Positions 37,034 to 47,053 are shown, numbered from the stretch's first letter. The stretch is DNA of 64,000 bases from Solimonas fluminis (GCF_002930645.1 NZ_PSNW01000008.1:62001-126000); one strand, 5' to 3'. Notes: generated by a model from the letters alone, not told the origin. Translations and numbers: made by a program.

Positions 37034-39073
37034 TCAGGCCAGGCCGGCAGCCGCGACCAGCAGGTCGATCAGCTTGATGCCGATGAAGGGGACGATCAGG
37101 CCGCCCAGGCCATAGATCGCCAGGTTGCGGGACAGCAGGCGCGCAGCGGGCGCTGGCCTGTAGCCGACGCCGCGCAGGGCCAGCGGGATCAGCGCCAGGA
37201 TGATCAGGGCATTGAAGATGATCGCCGACAGGATCGCTGACTGCGGCGAGGCCAGGCCCATGACATTCAGGGCGCCCAGTTGCGGGTAGAAGGCGATGAA
37301 CAGCGCCGGGATGATGGCGAAGTACTTGGCCACGTCGTTGGCGATGCTGAAGGTGGTCAGGGCGCCGCGGGTCATCAGCATCTGCTTGCCGATGCCGACG
37401 ATCTCGATCAGCTTGGTGGGATCCGAGTCCAGGTCCACCATGTTGCCGGCCTCGCGCGCGGCCGCCGTGCCGGTCTGCATGGCCACGCCGACGTCGGCCT
37501 GGGCCAGTGCCGGGGCATCGTTGGTGCCGTCGCCGCACATCGCCACGAGCTTGCCCTTGGCCTGCTCGGCGCGGATCAGCTCCAGCTTCTTCTCCGGCGT
37601 GGCCTGGGCCAGGAAGTCGTCGACGCCGGCCTCGGCCGCGATGGCGGCCGCGGTCATCGGGTTGTCGCCGGTGATCATCACCGTGCGAATGCCCATCTCG
37701 CGCAGTTCGGCGAAGCGCTCGCGGATGCCGCCCTTGACGATGTCCTTGAGCTGCACCACGCCGAGCACCCGGCCGTCGCGCGCCACCGCCAGCGGCGTAC
37801 CGCCGCCCTTGGCGATGCGCGCGGCGATCTCGTCCAGTTCCGCCGGGATGGCGTGGCCTGCCGGATGTGCCTTGACGTAGTCCTTCACCGCGTCGATGGC
37901 CCCCTTGCGGATCTCCTGGCCATCGACGTCCACTCCGGACATGCGGGTCTGCGCCGTGAAGGGGATGAACTTCGCGTGCAGCGGCGCCATTTCGCGGCCG
38001 CGCAGGCCGTGCTTCTGCTTGGCCAGGATCACGATGCTGCGGCCCTCGGGCGTCTCGTCCGACAGGCTGGAGAGCTGCGCCGCATCGACCATCTCGTGTT
38101 CGTAGACGCCGGGCAGCGGGTGGAATGCGGTGGCCTGTCGATTGCCGAGCGTGATGGTGCCGGTCTTGTCCAGCAGCAGCGTATCGACGTCACCTGCGGC
38201 TTCCACGGCGCGGCCCGACAGGGCCAGTACGTTGAATCGCACCAGGCGGTTCATGCCGGCGATGCCGATGGCGGAGAGCAGGGCGCCGATGGTGGTCGGG
38301 ATCAGCGTGACGAACAGCGCTGCCAGCACGATCACCGAGACCTGGCCGCCGGCGTAGCGGGCGAAGCCCGGGATCGTCGCCACCGCCAGCACGAAGATCA
38401 GGCTCATGCCGGCCAGCAGCACGTTCAGCGCGATCTCGTTGGGGGTCTTCTGGCGCGCGGCGCCTTCCACCAGCGAAATCATGCGATCCAGGAAGCTCGA
38501 GCCGCTGGCGGCGGTGATCCGTATCTCGATCGTGTCGGACAGCACGCGCGTGCCGCCGGTGACGGCCGAGCGGTCGCCGCCGGCCTCGCGGATCACGGGC
38601 GCGGATTCACCGGTGATCGCGGATTCGTCCACGGTAGCCACGCCCAGCACCACGTCGCCGTCGCCCGGGATGGTTTCGCCGGCGCTGACCCGGACCCGGT
38701 CGCCCACGCGCAGTTCGGTGGCATTGACCGCCTCGACGCGGCCGTCGCGCAGGCGGTTGGCCAGGGTCTGGGTACGGGTCTTGCGCAGTTCTGCCGCCTG
38801 CGCCTTGCCGCGGCCCTCCGCGATCGCCTCGGCGAAATTGGCGAACAGCACCGTGAACCACAGCCAGGCGATGACCTGGCCCGAGAACAGCAGGCCGCCG
38901 GCGCTGGTGATGGCATCGCGCAGGAACAGCACCGTGGACAGGGCGGCAACCAGCGCCGTGATGAAGATCACCGGATTGCGGGCCAGCTTGGCGGGCGACA
39001 GCTTGCGCAAGGCATCCTGGGCTGCCGGTGCCAGCAGGGCGCGGTCGAACAGGGATTTGCTTTTCTGCGTCAT
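37034..39073 (-). CDS. kdpB: potassium-transporting P-type ATPase subunit KdpB
   Basis: 679 residues. The phosphorylated Asp lies in [12 protein letters not shown], the TGES-type actuator motif in [11 protein letters not shown], and the hinge motif in [21 protein letters not shown]. It couples ATP hydrolysis to high-affinity potassium uptake with KdpA. The ATG at 39073 lies 8 bases after the kdpA stop. Confidence 0.96.
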   Translation of the reverse strand: MTQKSKSLFDRALLAPAAQDALRKLSPAKLARNPVIFITALVAALSTVLFLRDAITSAGGLLFSGQVIAWLWFTVLFANFAEAIAEGRGKAQAAELRKTRTQTLANRLRDGRVEAVNATELRVGDRVRVSAGETIPGDGDVVLGVATVDESAITGESAPVIREAGGDRSAVTGGTRVLSDTIEIRITAASGSSFLDRMISLVEGAARQKTPNEIALNVLLAGMSLIFVLAVATIPGFARYAGGQVSVIVLAALFVTLIPTTIGALLSAIGIAGMNRLVRFNVLALSGRAVEAAGDVDTLLLDKTGTITLGNRQATAFHPLPGVYEHEMVDAAQLSSLSDETPEGRSIVILAKQKHGLRGREMAPLHAKFIPFTAQTRMSGVDVDGQEIRKGAIDAVKDYVKAHPAGHAIPAELDEIAARIAKGGGTPLAVARDGRVLGVVQLKDIVKGGIRERFAELREMGIRTVMITGDNPMTAAAIAAEAGVDDFLAQATPEKKLELIRAEQAKGKLVAMCGDGTNDAPALAQADVGVAMQTGTAAAREAGNMVDLDSDPTKLIEIVGIGKQMLMTRGALTTFSIANDVAKYFAIIPALFIAFYPQLGALNVMGLASPQSAILSAIIFNALIILALIPLALRGVGYRPAPAARLLSRNLAIYGLGGLIVPFIGIKLIDLLVAAAGLA

Positions 39074-39081
39074 GGGAAACC

Positions 39082-40782
39082 TCAGTAGCTGCTGCCCTGC
39101 AGCAGAGCGAACTGCTCGGCGATGGGACCCAGCGCCAGGGCCGGGAAGAAGGTCAGCCCGCCGACGATCAGCACCACGCCGACCAGCAGCGCCACGAACA
39201 GGCCGTTGTTGGTAGGGAAGGTGCCCCCCGAGGGCGCCACCGTGTTCTTTGCGCCCAGCGAGCCGGCGATGGCCAGCATCGGCAGGATGATCGCGAAGCG
39301 GCCCAGCAGCATGGCGATGCCCAGCGTGGTGTCGTAGAACGGCGAGTTCGCGGTCAGCCCGGCGAAGGCGCTGCCGTTGTTGGCGGCCGCCGAGGTGTAG
39401 GCATAGAGGATCTCGCTGAAGCCGTGCGGGCCCCGGTCCTGCAGGCCGGCCAGGCCCAGGTCGAGCACGCCGGCCAGCGATGTGAAGCCGAGGATGCACA
39501 GCGGCGAGGCGAGAATTGCCAGCACCGTGAGCTTCACCTCGCGCGCCTCGATCTTCTTGCCCAGGTATTCCGGAGTCCGGCCCACCATCAGTCCGGCGAT
39601 GAACACCGCCAGGATCACGAACAGCAGCATGCCGTAGAGGCCGGCGCCGACGCCGCCGATGACGACTTCGCCGAGCTGCATGTTGATCATCGGCACCATG
39701 CCGGCCAGCGGCATCAGGCTGTCGTGCATGGCGTTCACCGCGCCGCAGGAGGCGGCCGTGGTGATGACCGCGAACAGCACCGAGGCGGGGATGCCGAAGC
39801 GCACCTCCTTGCCTTCCAGGTTGGCATCGACGCCGGCGGCCTGCAGCAGCGGGTTGGCGGAGGTCTCCGCCCAGTAGGCCGCGGCCACGCCCGCCAGGAA
39901 CAGGATTCCCATGGCGCCGAAGAGGGCCCAGCCCTGCTTCTCGTCGCCGACCATGCGGCCGAAGACGTTGGTCAGCGCGGCGCCGATGGCGAAGATCGAC
40001 AGCATCTGCGCCAGGTTGCTCAGGGCCGTCGGATTCTCGAAGGGATGCGCGGAGTTGGCGTTGAGGAAGCCGCCGCCGTTGGTGCCGAGCATCTTGATCG
40101 CCTCCTGCGAGGCGATCGGGCCCTGGGCGATCAGCTGCTTCGCGCCCTCCAGCGTGGTGGCCTCGGTGTAGGGCAGCAGGTTCTGCGGCACGCCCTGCCA
40201 GACCAGGAACAGCGCGTAGGGCAGGCACAGCGGCAACAGGATGTAGAGCGTCACGCGCGTGAGGTCGGCCCAGAAGTTGCCGAGGGCCTGGGCTTGGCGC
40301 CGGGCGAAGCCGCGGCTGAGCGCGATGGCCAGCGCGATGCCGGTGGCGGCCGAGACGAAGTTCTGCACCGTCAGGCCGATCATCTGGCTGAGGTAGCTCA
40401 TGGTGGCTTCGCCGCCGTAGGACTGCCAGTTGGTGTTGGTGACGAAGCTGATCGCGGTGTTGAATGCCAGGTGCGGGCTCAGTGCCGGCAGGGCCTGCGG
40501 ATTCAGGGGCAGCCATTGCTGGGTGCGCAGGATCAGGTACAGCAGCGCGAAGCCGGCGAAGTTGAAGGCCAGCATCGCCAGCGCGTAGCCATGCCAGGAC
40601 TGCTCGCGCTGCGGATCGACGCCGGCCGCCCGGTAGAACAGGCGCTCCAGCGGCCCCAGCACCACGGACAGTCCGTGGCGCCGGCCCTCGACCACGCGAA
40701 GGATGTAGCCGCCCAGCGGGCGGACCAGCAGGATGATGAGGCCGCAGAAGACGAGGATCTGCAGCCAGCCAAGGGCTGTCAT
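39082..40782 (-). CDS. kdpA: potassium-transporting ATPase subunit KdpA
   Basis: A 566-residue channel-like subunit with about ten helices. The four selectivity-loop remnants are visible: [32 protein letters not shown] and [12 protein letters not shown]. The family N-terminus [16 protein letters not shown] fixes the start at 40782, behind a GGAGC ribosome site. It lies 17 bases after kdpF. Confidence 0.96.
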   Translation of the reverse strand: MTALGWLQILVFCGLIILLVRPLGGYILRVVEGRRHGLSVVLGPLERLFYRAAGVDPQREQSWHGYALAMLAFNFAGFALLYLILRTQQWLPLNPQALPALSPHLAFNTAISFVTNTNWQSYGGEATMSYLSQMIGLTVQNFVSAATGIALAIALSRGFARRQAQALGNFWADLTRVTLYILLPLCLPYALFLVWQGVPQNLLPYTEATTLEGAKQLIAQGPIASQEAIKMLGTNGGGFLNANSAHPFENPTALSNLAQMLSIFAIGAALTNVFGRMVGDEKQGWALFGAMGILFLAGVAAAYWAETSANPLLQAAGVDANLEGKEVRFGIPASVLFAVITTAASCGAVNAMHDSLMPLAGMVPMINMQLGEVVIGGVGAGLYGMLLFVILAVFIAGLMVGRTPEYLGKKIEAREVKLTVLAILASPLCILGFTSLAGVLDLGLAGLQDRGPHGFSEILYAYTSAAANNGSAFAGLTANSPFYDTTLGIAMLLGRFAIILPMLAIAGSLGAKNTVAPSGGTFPTNNGLFVALLVGVVLIVGGLTFFPALALGPIAEQFALLQGSSY

Positions 40783-40799
40783 GGAAGGAGCTCCCGGTG

Positions 40800-40889
40800 C
40801 TAGAAACGTTCGGCGCGGATCAGCGCGTAGACGAGGTAGATCAGCGTGCCCACGGCGACGCCGCCGCCCAGCAGGTAGTCGAAGGCCAT
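40800..40889 (-). CDS. kdpF: potassium-transporting ATPase subunit KdpF
   Basis: A 29-residue single-helix peptide ending [12 protein letters not shown], the typical KdpF C-terminus. It lies directly before kdpA. KdpF stabilises the KdpABC complex. It is easily missed because of its size. Confidence 0.9.
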   Translation of the reverse strand: MAFDYLLGGGVAVGTLIYLVYALIRAERF

Positions 40890-40891
40890 GG

Positions 40892-40975
40892 TCAGAGTTT
40901 CCCCGCGCCCTTGGCATAGAGGACCATCAGTGCGAAGCCCAGCACGCCCAGTCCGAGAAAGATGAGGTCACCCAT
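40892..40975 (-). CDS. 27-residue membrane peptide at the head of the kdp operon
   Basis: The ATG at 40975 has AGGAG seven bases upstream, the best ribosome site of the kdp cluster. The peptide begins [17 protein letters not shown] and forms one hydrophobic helix followed by a short basic end. Its stop lies two bases before the kdpF ATG. It is not KdpF itself, which follows. It may be an extra small subunit or a leader that drives translation of kdpF. Confidence 0.75.
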   Translation of the reverse strand: MGDLIFLGLGVLGFALMVLYAKGAGKL

Positions 40976-41088
40976 CGAGATGCTCCTGAGCCGCCATGAT
41001 GGCGGCGCGGGTATTAGGCGCGCCGGCCCCGTAGGAATTCGAGGAAGGGCCGGCCGCCGGGAGATAAAGGAAAGATAAAGATGCGCCT

Positions 41089-41388
41089 CTAGATGAAGCG
41101 CTCGGCCTGCAGGGCCAGCGCCGCCGGCTCGGCGGCATGGGCCACCAGGTAGACCTGCCGTCCGGGGGCGGCGCCCAGGATCAGGCCGGCGGCGATGGCG
41201 CCGGCACCGAGGGCGGCAATGGCCAGGCGCACCGGACCCTGCCAGGCGGAAAGGAACTCGGACAGGGCGGCGAGGCCGGCGTGATCGTTGCGGAAGGCGA
41301 GGCGGGCGAGGGGGCGGCCCTCGCGGCGCAGGTCGACCTGTACTTGGTGCGGCTGGATGTCGATGCCGACGCAGAGTGCGCTGTCCAT
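41089..41388 (-). CDS. small protein resembling the N-terminus of IS110-type transposases
   Basis: About 99 residues from the ATG at 41388 (an upstream GTG at 41430 is possible). The opening CVGIDIQPHQVQVDLRREGRPLARLAFRNDHAGLAALSEFL resembles the first catalytic-Asp segment of IS110-family (DEDD) transposases. The rest of the transposase is absent, and no insertion-sequence ends are seen. The later part is Ala/Gly-rich and hydrophobic. It may be a remnant or a reused fragment; there is no clear ribosome binding site. It is upstream of the kdp operon on the same strand. Confidence 0.45.
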   Translation of the reverse strand: MDSALCVGIDIQPHQVQVDLRREGRPLARLAFRNDHAGLAALSEFLSAWQGPVRLAIAALGAGAIAAGLILGAAPGRQVYLVAHAAEPAALALQAERFI

Positions 41389-41528
41389 GTGGGGAGTACC
41401 CGTGACGGGGCGGATCGCCCCGGCGCACACCTTAGGGACAGCCGGATAAATTGGGGGTGAAGACCGGCGGCCGCGACATCAAGGTTGCATAAAGACGCGC
41501 CTCCCGAGGAGCTTGCCCCGGAAACTCC

Positions 41529-41610
41529 TCGTGCCGCGAAAGCCGGCATCCAGTACCGGACAGGAGTGGCCCTGGGCGCAGCGGGATACCGGCTTCCGCC
41601 GGCATGACGA
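41529..41610. repeat. REP-like imperfect inverted repeat
   Basis: The left arm at 41529-41552 (TCGTGCCGCGAAAGCCGG...) and right arm at 41583-41610 (...ACCGGCTTCCGCCGGCATGACGA) are imperfect reverse complements. This is the common TCGTCATGCCGG-type dispersed palindrome. It ends one base before the stop codon of the TetR gene and probably terminates it. Confidence 0.65.
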
Positions 41611-42249
41611 CTAGCCGAGTTTCGCCACCAGCTTCACCAGTTCCGGCGACTTGGCATAGGCGCGGAACAGGGTGCGGGCCAGCACGCCGAGCTGGCGGTT
41701 GACTTCGTCGGGCGTCAGGTGGCGCAGCGGCAGCACGCAGGCTTCCACCAGCGAGATGATGGCACGGGCCATGTCGTCGAGGTCTCCGCCCAGGTCCATG
41801 CTGCCCTGTTGCTGGCCGCGCTTGAGGGCATCGTGCAGCACGGCGATGGCGGCGGACTCGAAGGCGCGCTGGGCCGTGATGATGTGCACCGTCTCCGGGG
41901 TGTCCGGGATCAGCCAGTAGCCGCCGATGCCCTTCTCAATGCGCGGGTCCTGCAGCAGACGCGACAGGCCGCCGAACAGGGCGACCACGGCTTTCACCGG
42001 GTCCGGCTCGGCCCGCATGACGTCGAAGATGTAGCTGTCGAAGATCGTGTGCAGGCGCTTGAGGCAGTCCAGGTACAGGGCTTCCTTGCCCTGGAAATGC
42101 CAGTAGAGGGCGCCCTTGCTGAGCTTGGCGGCGGTGGCGATATCGCCGATGGAAACTCCCTCGTAGCCATAGCGGCCGAACAGTTCGAAGGCGCGGTCGC
42201 CGATGACCTTGAGTGTGTCGAACTGTTCGTGGGCGGGCTTGCGCGGCAT
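41611..42249 (-). CDS. TetR/AcrR-family transcriptional regulator
   Basis: A 212-residue regulator. The N-terminal HTH reads GRYGYEGVSIGDIATAAKLSKGALYWHFQGKEALYLDCL, the TetR signature. The rest is an alpha-helical ligand domain. The ATG at 42249 fits the family start (MPRKPAHEQFD), although no clear ribosome site precedes it. It is divergent from the sirtuin gene. The target is unknown; self-regulation and control of the divergent gene are both possible. Confidence 0.9.
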   Translation of the reverse strand: MPRKPAHEQFDTLKVIGDRAFELFGRYGYEGVSIGDIATAAKLSKGALYWHFQGKEALYLDCLKRLHTIFDSYIFDVMRAEPDPVKAVVALFGGLSRLLQDPRIEKGIGGYWLIPDTPETVHIITAQRAFESAAIAVLHDALKRGQQQGSMDLGGDLDDMARAIISLVEACVLPLRHLTPDEVNRQLGVLARTLFRAYAKSPELVKLVAKLG

Positions 42250-42323
42250 GGCAGGGGATCGGGCGGCTGGTATGTTTATGGTAAGTATCAAGAAATTCTG
42301 AACGATTCCGCTATTCTTTGCCT

Positions 42324-43106
42324 GTGTCCCCGACCGACCCCAGTTTCGAGCAGAGCCTGGACCGCGCGGCAGCCCTGCTGCGCGGCGCGCGGCGCGTGCT
42401 GGCCATCACCGGGGCCGGCATCTCCGCCGACTCCGGGCTGCCGACCTATCGCGGCGTCGGCGGGCTGTACGAGGATGCCGCCACCGAGGATGGACTGCCG
42501 ATCGAGGAAGCCCTGTCCGGCAGCATGTTCCGCCGGCGTCCCGAGATCTGCTGGAAGTACATCCACCAGCTGGAGCGCAACTGCCGCGGGGCCCGGCACA
42601 ATGCCGCCCATGACGCGCTTGCTGCGCTGCAGCAAGGATTTGCGCAGTTCACTGTGCTGACCCAGAACATCGACGGCTTCCATGTCGATGCAGGCTCTGC
42701 CGACGTCATCGAGATCCACGGCAACCTGCGCGAGCTGTACTGCGTGCAGTGCGGAGCCTCGCGCGGGGTCCCGGACTTCTCCGCCGTGGAGAACCTGCCG
42801 CCGCGCTGCGGGCGCTGCGGCGGGATCGAACGCCCGCGCGTGGTGCTGTTCGACGAAATGCTGCCGGAGGCCGCGCTGCGGCGCCTGCAGGATGTGCTGG
42901 AGCAGGGCGTGGACGCGGTGCTGAGCATCGGCACCACCAGCGTGTTTCCCTACATCGCCGCCCCGGTGCTGATGGCGCGCCGCCACGGGGCGCCGAGCAT
43001 CGAGATCAATCCGGGCCGCAGCGAAGTGTCGGAGCTGGTGGACCTGCGCCTGCGGGCGAGGGCCATCGACGTGCTGCCGGCGCTGGCGGCAAGGCTTTCC
43101 CCGTGA
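42324..43106 (+). CDS. NAD-dependent protein deacylase (sirtuin)
   Basis: About 260 residues from GTG 42324 (an in-frame TTG at 42318 is an alternative). Sirtuin motifs are complete: GAGISADSGLPTYRG (NAD binding), TQNIDGFH and EIHGN (catalytic His). The zinc pairs are in YCVQC and PRCGRCGG, with VLFDEMLPE and GTTSVFPYIA also present. It removes acyl groups from Lys using NAD. The stop overlaps the GTG of the next gene. Confidence 0.92.
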   Translation: MSPTDPSFEQSLDRAAALLRGARRVLAITGAGISADSGLPTYRGVGGLYEDAATEDGLPIEEALSGSMFRRRPEICWKYIHQLERNCRGARHNAAHDALAALQQGFAQFTVLTQNIDGFHVDAGSADVIEIHGNLRELYCVQCGASRGVPDFSAVENLPPRCGRCGGIERPRVVLFDEMLPEAALRRLQDVLEQGVDAVLSIGTTSVFPYIAAPVLMARRHGAPSIEINPGRSEVSELVDLRLRARAIDVLPALAARLSP

Positions 43107-43738
43107 GCAGCCTCGCGCGCTGGTCGGAAGTCTGGGAAGAGCTGGGCCTCAAGGCCGATCCGGAACTGCATGCCGACCTGCGCCTGCGCTATTCCAGCTC
43201 CTCGCGGCACTACCACACGCTGCACCACCTGATGGAGTGCCTGGAACTGTTCGCCGAGACACGGGACCTGGCCGAGCATCCCGCCGAGATCGAGCTGGCG
43301 CTGTGGTTCCATGACGCCATCTATGAAGTGAAGCGCCACGACAACGAAGTCCGCAGCGCCGAGTGGGCGCAGCGCGCGTTGCGCAAGGCCGGCGCCGACG
43401 ACGCCCTGGTCACGCGCGTCTACGACCTGGTGATGGTGACGCGTCATGACGGCCAGCCCGTGACGGCCGACCAGCAGCTGCTGTCGGACATCGACCTGGC
43501 CATCCTCGGCGCCCGTCCTTCGCGCTTCGACGAATACGAACGGCAGGTGCGCGAGGAATACAAGCACGTGCCGTCGCCAACCTTCAAGGCGGTGCGCCGC
43601 CAGATCCTGCAGGGTTTCCTGGCCCGGCCACGCATCTACCACACGCAGTGGTTCTACGAGCGCCGCGAACGCCTGGCGCGCGGCAACATCGACCGCTCGC
43701 TGCGGCAGCTCTCGCGCTGGCGCCTGTCGCCGATGTAG
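43103..43738 (+). CDS. HD-like metal-dependent hydrolase
   Basis: 211 residues, GTG overlapping the sirtuin stop. Likely metal ligands are in RHYHTLHHLMECL and ALWFHDAIYEVKRHDNE (His-Asp pair), with SDIDLAILG later; this is the HD-superfamily pattern of the predicted metal-dependent hydrolases often found in proteobacteria. The cognate substrate (a nucleotide or phosphoester is usual for HD enzymes) is unknown. Translational coupling to a sirtuin is noteworthy but unexplained. Confidence 0.82.
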   Translation: MSSLARWSEVWEELGLKADPELHADLRLRYSSSSRHYHTLHHLMECLELFAETRDLAEHPAEIELALWFHDAIYEVKRHDNEVRSAEWAQRALRKAGADDALVTRVYDLVMVTRHDGQPVTADQQLLSDIDLAILGARPSRFDEYERQVREEYKHVPSPTFKAVRRQILQGFLARPRIYHTQWFYERRERLARGNIDRSLRQLSRWRLSPM

Positions 43739-44240
43739 CCGGGCCTGCGGGCCGCAAATCCTCACGCAACCTCACAGCCCGTGGCCGCGGCGGCTCCAGG
43801 CTGGGCAGGGCGCGCCGGAAGTCCCGCGACGCCGGTGCCGTAAAACCGTCACGGCCGCGACGGAATCCCGGCAAAGGCAGGATCCGTTCCCGCGGCGCGG
43901 CGTTTTCCCTCGCGCGCCGCCCGTCGGGGATTTCCTGCCGCTGGCGGCTCCGGCCTGTAGGGGCGCGTGGGCGGGCATCGCTGCCCTTGCCGCGAGACCT
44001 GTTGGGCGCAGATGACGGCCGGGGGACGTCGTTCCTTGGGGAAACTCCTGTTTCATCCATGCCTTGTAAGCAATGGATTACATAAAATCAGCCAAGGCTT
44101 ACATCTTGGCCGGCTGAAGTTCAGCGGCGATTGACCTCGGAGCCCGTTGGAACCCTGACAGCTGAACCCTGACGATCTTTCATCCCATCGCATGTGGATT
44201 GTTTGTGACCGGGCGTACCCCCAAGGGCTGCGCCAGCGCC
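43739..44240. other. intergenic region without a credible gene
   Basis: About 500 bases, GC-rich at the left and AT-richer at 44040-44110. The only structure is TGTAAGC (44065-44071) opposite GCTTACA (44097-44103), and GCCAAG (44091-44096) opposite CTTGGC (44105-44110). These could be a promoter-proximal operator or a weak hairpin for the following gene. Short open frames here lack ribosome sites and family features. Confidence 0.5.
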
Positions 44241-45197
44241 ATGACCACCACCTGCCGGACTTCGCTGCATACCTTCCGCCGTGAACTGCGGATCCTGCTG
44301 GGCCTGGGGCTGATGGCCGCGGCGGCGCTGACGGCGGGTACGGCGCGGGGTTCCGAGGGGCTGCTCTACGAAGAGGATGCAAGCATCGCGGTCGGCGAGG
44401 GGGCAGGCGGCGCCACCTATTCCCGACGCCTCGACCGCGACGGCAACTACGAGGTTCGCGCCAGCTTCCGCAGCTTCTCCGGCGACCCGCTGAGCGTCGC
44501 CTTCCGCTTCTCGCCGCAGAGCAGCCATGAATCGGTCCGGGAATTCGGCGTATCGGTAGAGGAACTGGATGCGCTGATGGCCGCCTGCCGCGCGCGCAGC
44601 GGCTGCGACCAGGAAGAGTTCAACCGCCACACCACGCGCTACTACCGCGACCACTCGCTGACGCTGAGCCAGGAGCGGGCGGACCAGGCGCCGAGGCTGC
44701 GCGTGGACGTGCCGCGGGTGGTGGAGCGCAACCGGGCCCGCGTGAAACCGGTCGCGGTGGCGCTGCGCCGCCTCGCGGCCCAGCAGGGCCGCGACACGGA
44801 GTGGATGATGGAGGCCGCCATTGCCCTGGTGCAGAGCGGCATGGTTTACCGCCAGCCGGCTACCTGGGACGGCGGGCGCAAGATCCTGGGTTTCTATCCG
44901 CCGCTGCGTGCCCTGGAGCGTGGCTACGGCGACTGCGATACCAAGTCGGCCCTGCTGGCCGCGATCCTCCAGAACCTTTCCAGCACGCCGCTGGTGGGCG
45001 TGCACGTGCCGCAGCACTACCTGCTGGGGATGGCGCGCACCCCGCGCAGCGACCAGGCGTACATCGTCCACCAGGGGCGGCCCTACGTGCTGGTGGAAGC
45101 TGCCGGCCCGGCCGCGCGGCGCCCGGGTGAAGTGTCCAAGGCCACGCATGCGGCGCTGGTGCTGAAGAAAGGGATCCGGGTCGACCCGATGATCTGA
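44241..45197 (+). CDS. secreted transglutaminase-like protein
   Basis: About 318 residues, with an N-terminal hydrophobic signal (LRILLGLGLMAAAALTAG). The catalytic Cys of the transglutaminase-like fold is likely in ERGYGDCDTKSALLAAIL, with His in VPQHYLLGM. Such domains act as cysteine proteases or amidases or are structural. The start at 44241 is chosen for the signal peptide; an upstream TTG (44199) is possible. A strong terminator follows. The partner genes usually beside transglutaminases (DUF58, MoxR) are absent. Confidence 0.75.
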   Translation: MTTTCRTSLHTFRRELRILLGLGLMAAAALTAGTARGSEGLLYEEDASIAVGEGAGGATYSRRLDRDGNYEVRASFRSFSGDPLSVAFRFSPQSSHESVREFGVSVEELDALMAACRARSGCDQEEFNRHTTRYYRDHSLTLSQERADQAPRLRVDVPRVVERNRARVKPVAVALRRLAAQQGRDTEWMMEAAIALVQSGMVYRQPATWDGGRKILGFYPPLRALERGYGDCDTKSALLAAILQNLSSTPLVGVHVPQHYLLGMARTPRSDQAYIVHQGRPYVLVEAAGPAARRPGEVSKATHAALVLKKGIRVDPMI

Positions 45198-45213
45198 ACG
45201 TCCTGGGGAGTCG

Positions 45214-45260
45214 CCGCAGCGCATTTCCGGCCCTGGCCGGGGTGCGCTGCGGTTTTTTTT
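45214..45260 (+). terminator. intrinsic terminator after the transglutaminase-like gene
   Basis: Outer stem CCGCAGCGCA (45214-45223) with TGCGCTGCGG (45243-45252), an inner CCGGCC/GGCCGG stem, then eight T. It clearly ends the 44241 transcript before the vWA operon. Confidence 0.88.
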
Positions 45261-45325
45261 GCTTTAACCCCATTGCCGTAGCGGCCCCGTTTACAGGATC
45301 AACACCCCGCAAACGGAGCTTCGCG

Positions 45326-47053
45326 ATGCGCCTGCAACCCCTGCTGTTGAGTTTCTCCAGTGCCAGCCTCGTGCTGCTGGCCGCCTGCACGAACACTTCG
45401 GGCTACCACGATGGCATGGCGACCGGCGCGGCCTCGGCGCCGCCTCCGCCGGAACTGGAGGCACGCCGGGAGGCGCATGACAGGGCCGCCGCCAAGGCGC
45501 GGGTCCAGGCCCAGGCCGCGGGCGGCGCGCAGGTGAAGAGGGCCTACGAGGCCCTGGCGATCGCGCCGGCGGCGCCGGCCCTGCTGGCGCCGATGCCCCA
45601 GTTGGAGGACCGCGAGAACTACGCGAAGATCGAAAGCAACCCGGTGACGCTCGTGGCCGAAAGCCCGGTGTCCACGTTCAGCATCGACGTGGACACCGGC
45701 AGCTACAGCAACGTGCGGCGCTTCCTCAACGGCGGCAGCCTGCCGCCGCAGGACGCGGTGCGCGTGGAGGAACTGGTCAACTACTTCGACTACGACGATC
45801 CGCTGCCGCGGGACCGCAGCCGGCCGTTCAGCCTGCACACCGAGATCGCCCCGACGCCCTGGAATGCGAAGACGAAGCTGCTGCGCGTGGCGATCCGCGG
45901 CTGGCAGCCGACGGGGCCGCGCCCGGCGTCCAACCTGGTGTTCCTGGTGGATGTGTCGGGCTCGATGAACGAGCCGAGCAAGCTGCCACTGGTGAAATCC
46001 TCGCTGAAGCTGCTGACACGGCAGCTGACGGAGCGGGACCGCATCAGCCTGGTGGTCTATGCCGGAGCCTCCGGCGTGGTGCTGGAGCCGACGCCGGGCG
46101 ATGACGGTGATGCCATCGAGAGCGCGCTGGACCGGCTCAGCGCGGGCGGCTCCACCAATGGCGGCGAAGGCATCCGCCTGGCTTATGCGATGGCGCAGCG
46201 TGCCTTCATCCCCGGCGGCAACAACCGCGTACTGCTGGCGACCGACGGCGACTTCAACGTCGGCACCACCAGCTTCGAGCAGCTGGTGGACCTGGTGGAG
46301 GAGAAGCGCAGGAGCGGCGTGGCACTGACCACGCTGGGCTTCGGCGGCGGCAACTACAACGACCAGCTGATGGAACGGCTGGCCGACGCCGGCAACGGCA
46401 ACCACGCCTACATCGACACGCTGGCGGAAGCGCAGAAGGCCCTGGTGGATCAGCGCGACGCCACGCTGACCACGATCGCCCGCGACGTGAAGATCCAGCT
46501 GGAGTTCAATCCGGCCCTGGTCAGCGAATACCGCCTGATCGGCTACGAGAACCGCCAGCTGCAGCGCGAGGACTTCAGCAACGACAAGGTCGATGCCGGC
46601 GAGATCGGCGCCGGCCACCGCGTCACGGCACTGTACGAGATCGCGCTGGCGGGCGAGGGCGGTGAGCGCGTGGAACCGCTGCGCTACGGCGGCAAGGCGC
46701 AGGCGAAGGCCACCGGCGAGGAACTGGGCTTCCTGCGCCTGCGCTACAAGCGTCCCGGGGACGGCATGGAGGCGGCCAGCCTGCTGATCGAGCACCCCCT
46801 GCTGCGCCGCGAGGTGCGCGACAGCCTGGAGGGCACCAGCGATGCCTTCCGCCTGTCGGCCTCGGTGGCGGCCTTCGGCCAGCTGCTGCGCGGCGGCCAG
46901 TACACCGGCGGCTTCGGCTACACTCAGGTCGAGCGGCTGGCGCGCGATGCCCGCGGCCGCGACAGCCATGGCTATGCAGGCGAGTTCCTGCAGCTGGTCA
47001 AGCTTGCGCAGGGCCTTTCCACCGGCCAGGCGCGGGCTCAGATAGGAGAGTAG
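45326..47053 (+). CDS. von Willebrand factor type A domain lipoprotein (YfbK-like)
   Basis: A 575-residue protein. Lipobox VLLAACTNTS near residue 18, an Ala-rich linker, then FSIDVDTGSYSNVRRFLNGG and a vWA domain with an intact MIDAS (LVDVSGSMNEPSK, TNGGEGIRLAY). A C-terminal DUF3520-like region follows (VKIQLEFNPALVSEYRLIGYENR). YfbK proteins are surface or periplasmic; their partners are unknown. It is followed at once by an ECF sigma factor and a probable anti-sigma gene, which suggests envelope signalling. Confidence 0.9.
   Translation: MRLQPLLLSFSSASLVLLAACTNTSGYHDGMATGAASAPPPPELEARREAHDRAAAKARVQAQAAGGAQVKRAYEALAIAPAAPALLAPMPQLEDRENYAKIESNPVTLVAESPVSTFSIDVDTGSYSNVRRFLNGGSLPPQDAVRVEELVNYFDYDDPLPRDRSRPFSLHTEIAPTPWNAKTKLLRVAIRGWQPTGPRPASNLVFLVDVSGSMNEPSKLPLVKSSLKLLTRQLTERDRISLVVYAGASGVVLEPTPGDDGDAIESALDRLSAGGSTNGGEGIRLAYAMAQRAFIPGGNNRVLLATDGDFNVGTTSFEQLVDLVEEKRRSGVALTTLGFGGGNYNDQLMERLADAGNGNHAYIDTLAEAQKALVDQRDATLTTIARDVKIQLEFNPALVSEYRLIGYENRQLQREDFSNDKVDAGEIGAGHRVTALYEIALAGEGGERVEPLRYGGKAQAKATGEELGFLRLRYKRPGDGMEAASLLIEHPLLRREVRDSLEGTSDAFRLSASVAAFGQLLRGGQYTGGFGYTQVERLARDARGRDSHGYAGEFLQLVKLAQGLSTGQARAQIGE

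Noticed and set aside
33890-37240. A 1116-codon + strand open frame across kdpD and kdpC
   Set aside because: Antisense to intact, motif-complete Kdp genes; composition is that of a shadow frame.
41089-41388. Intact IS110 element
   Set aside because: Only an N-terminal-like segment is present; the catalytic C-terminal domain and ends are missing.
43584-44060. 158-codon minus-strand frame in the gap after the HD gene
   Set aside because: Arg/Pro-rich translation and no ribosome site; overlaps the end of the HD-like gene.
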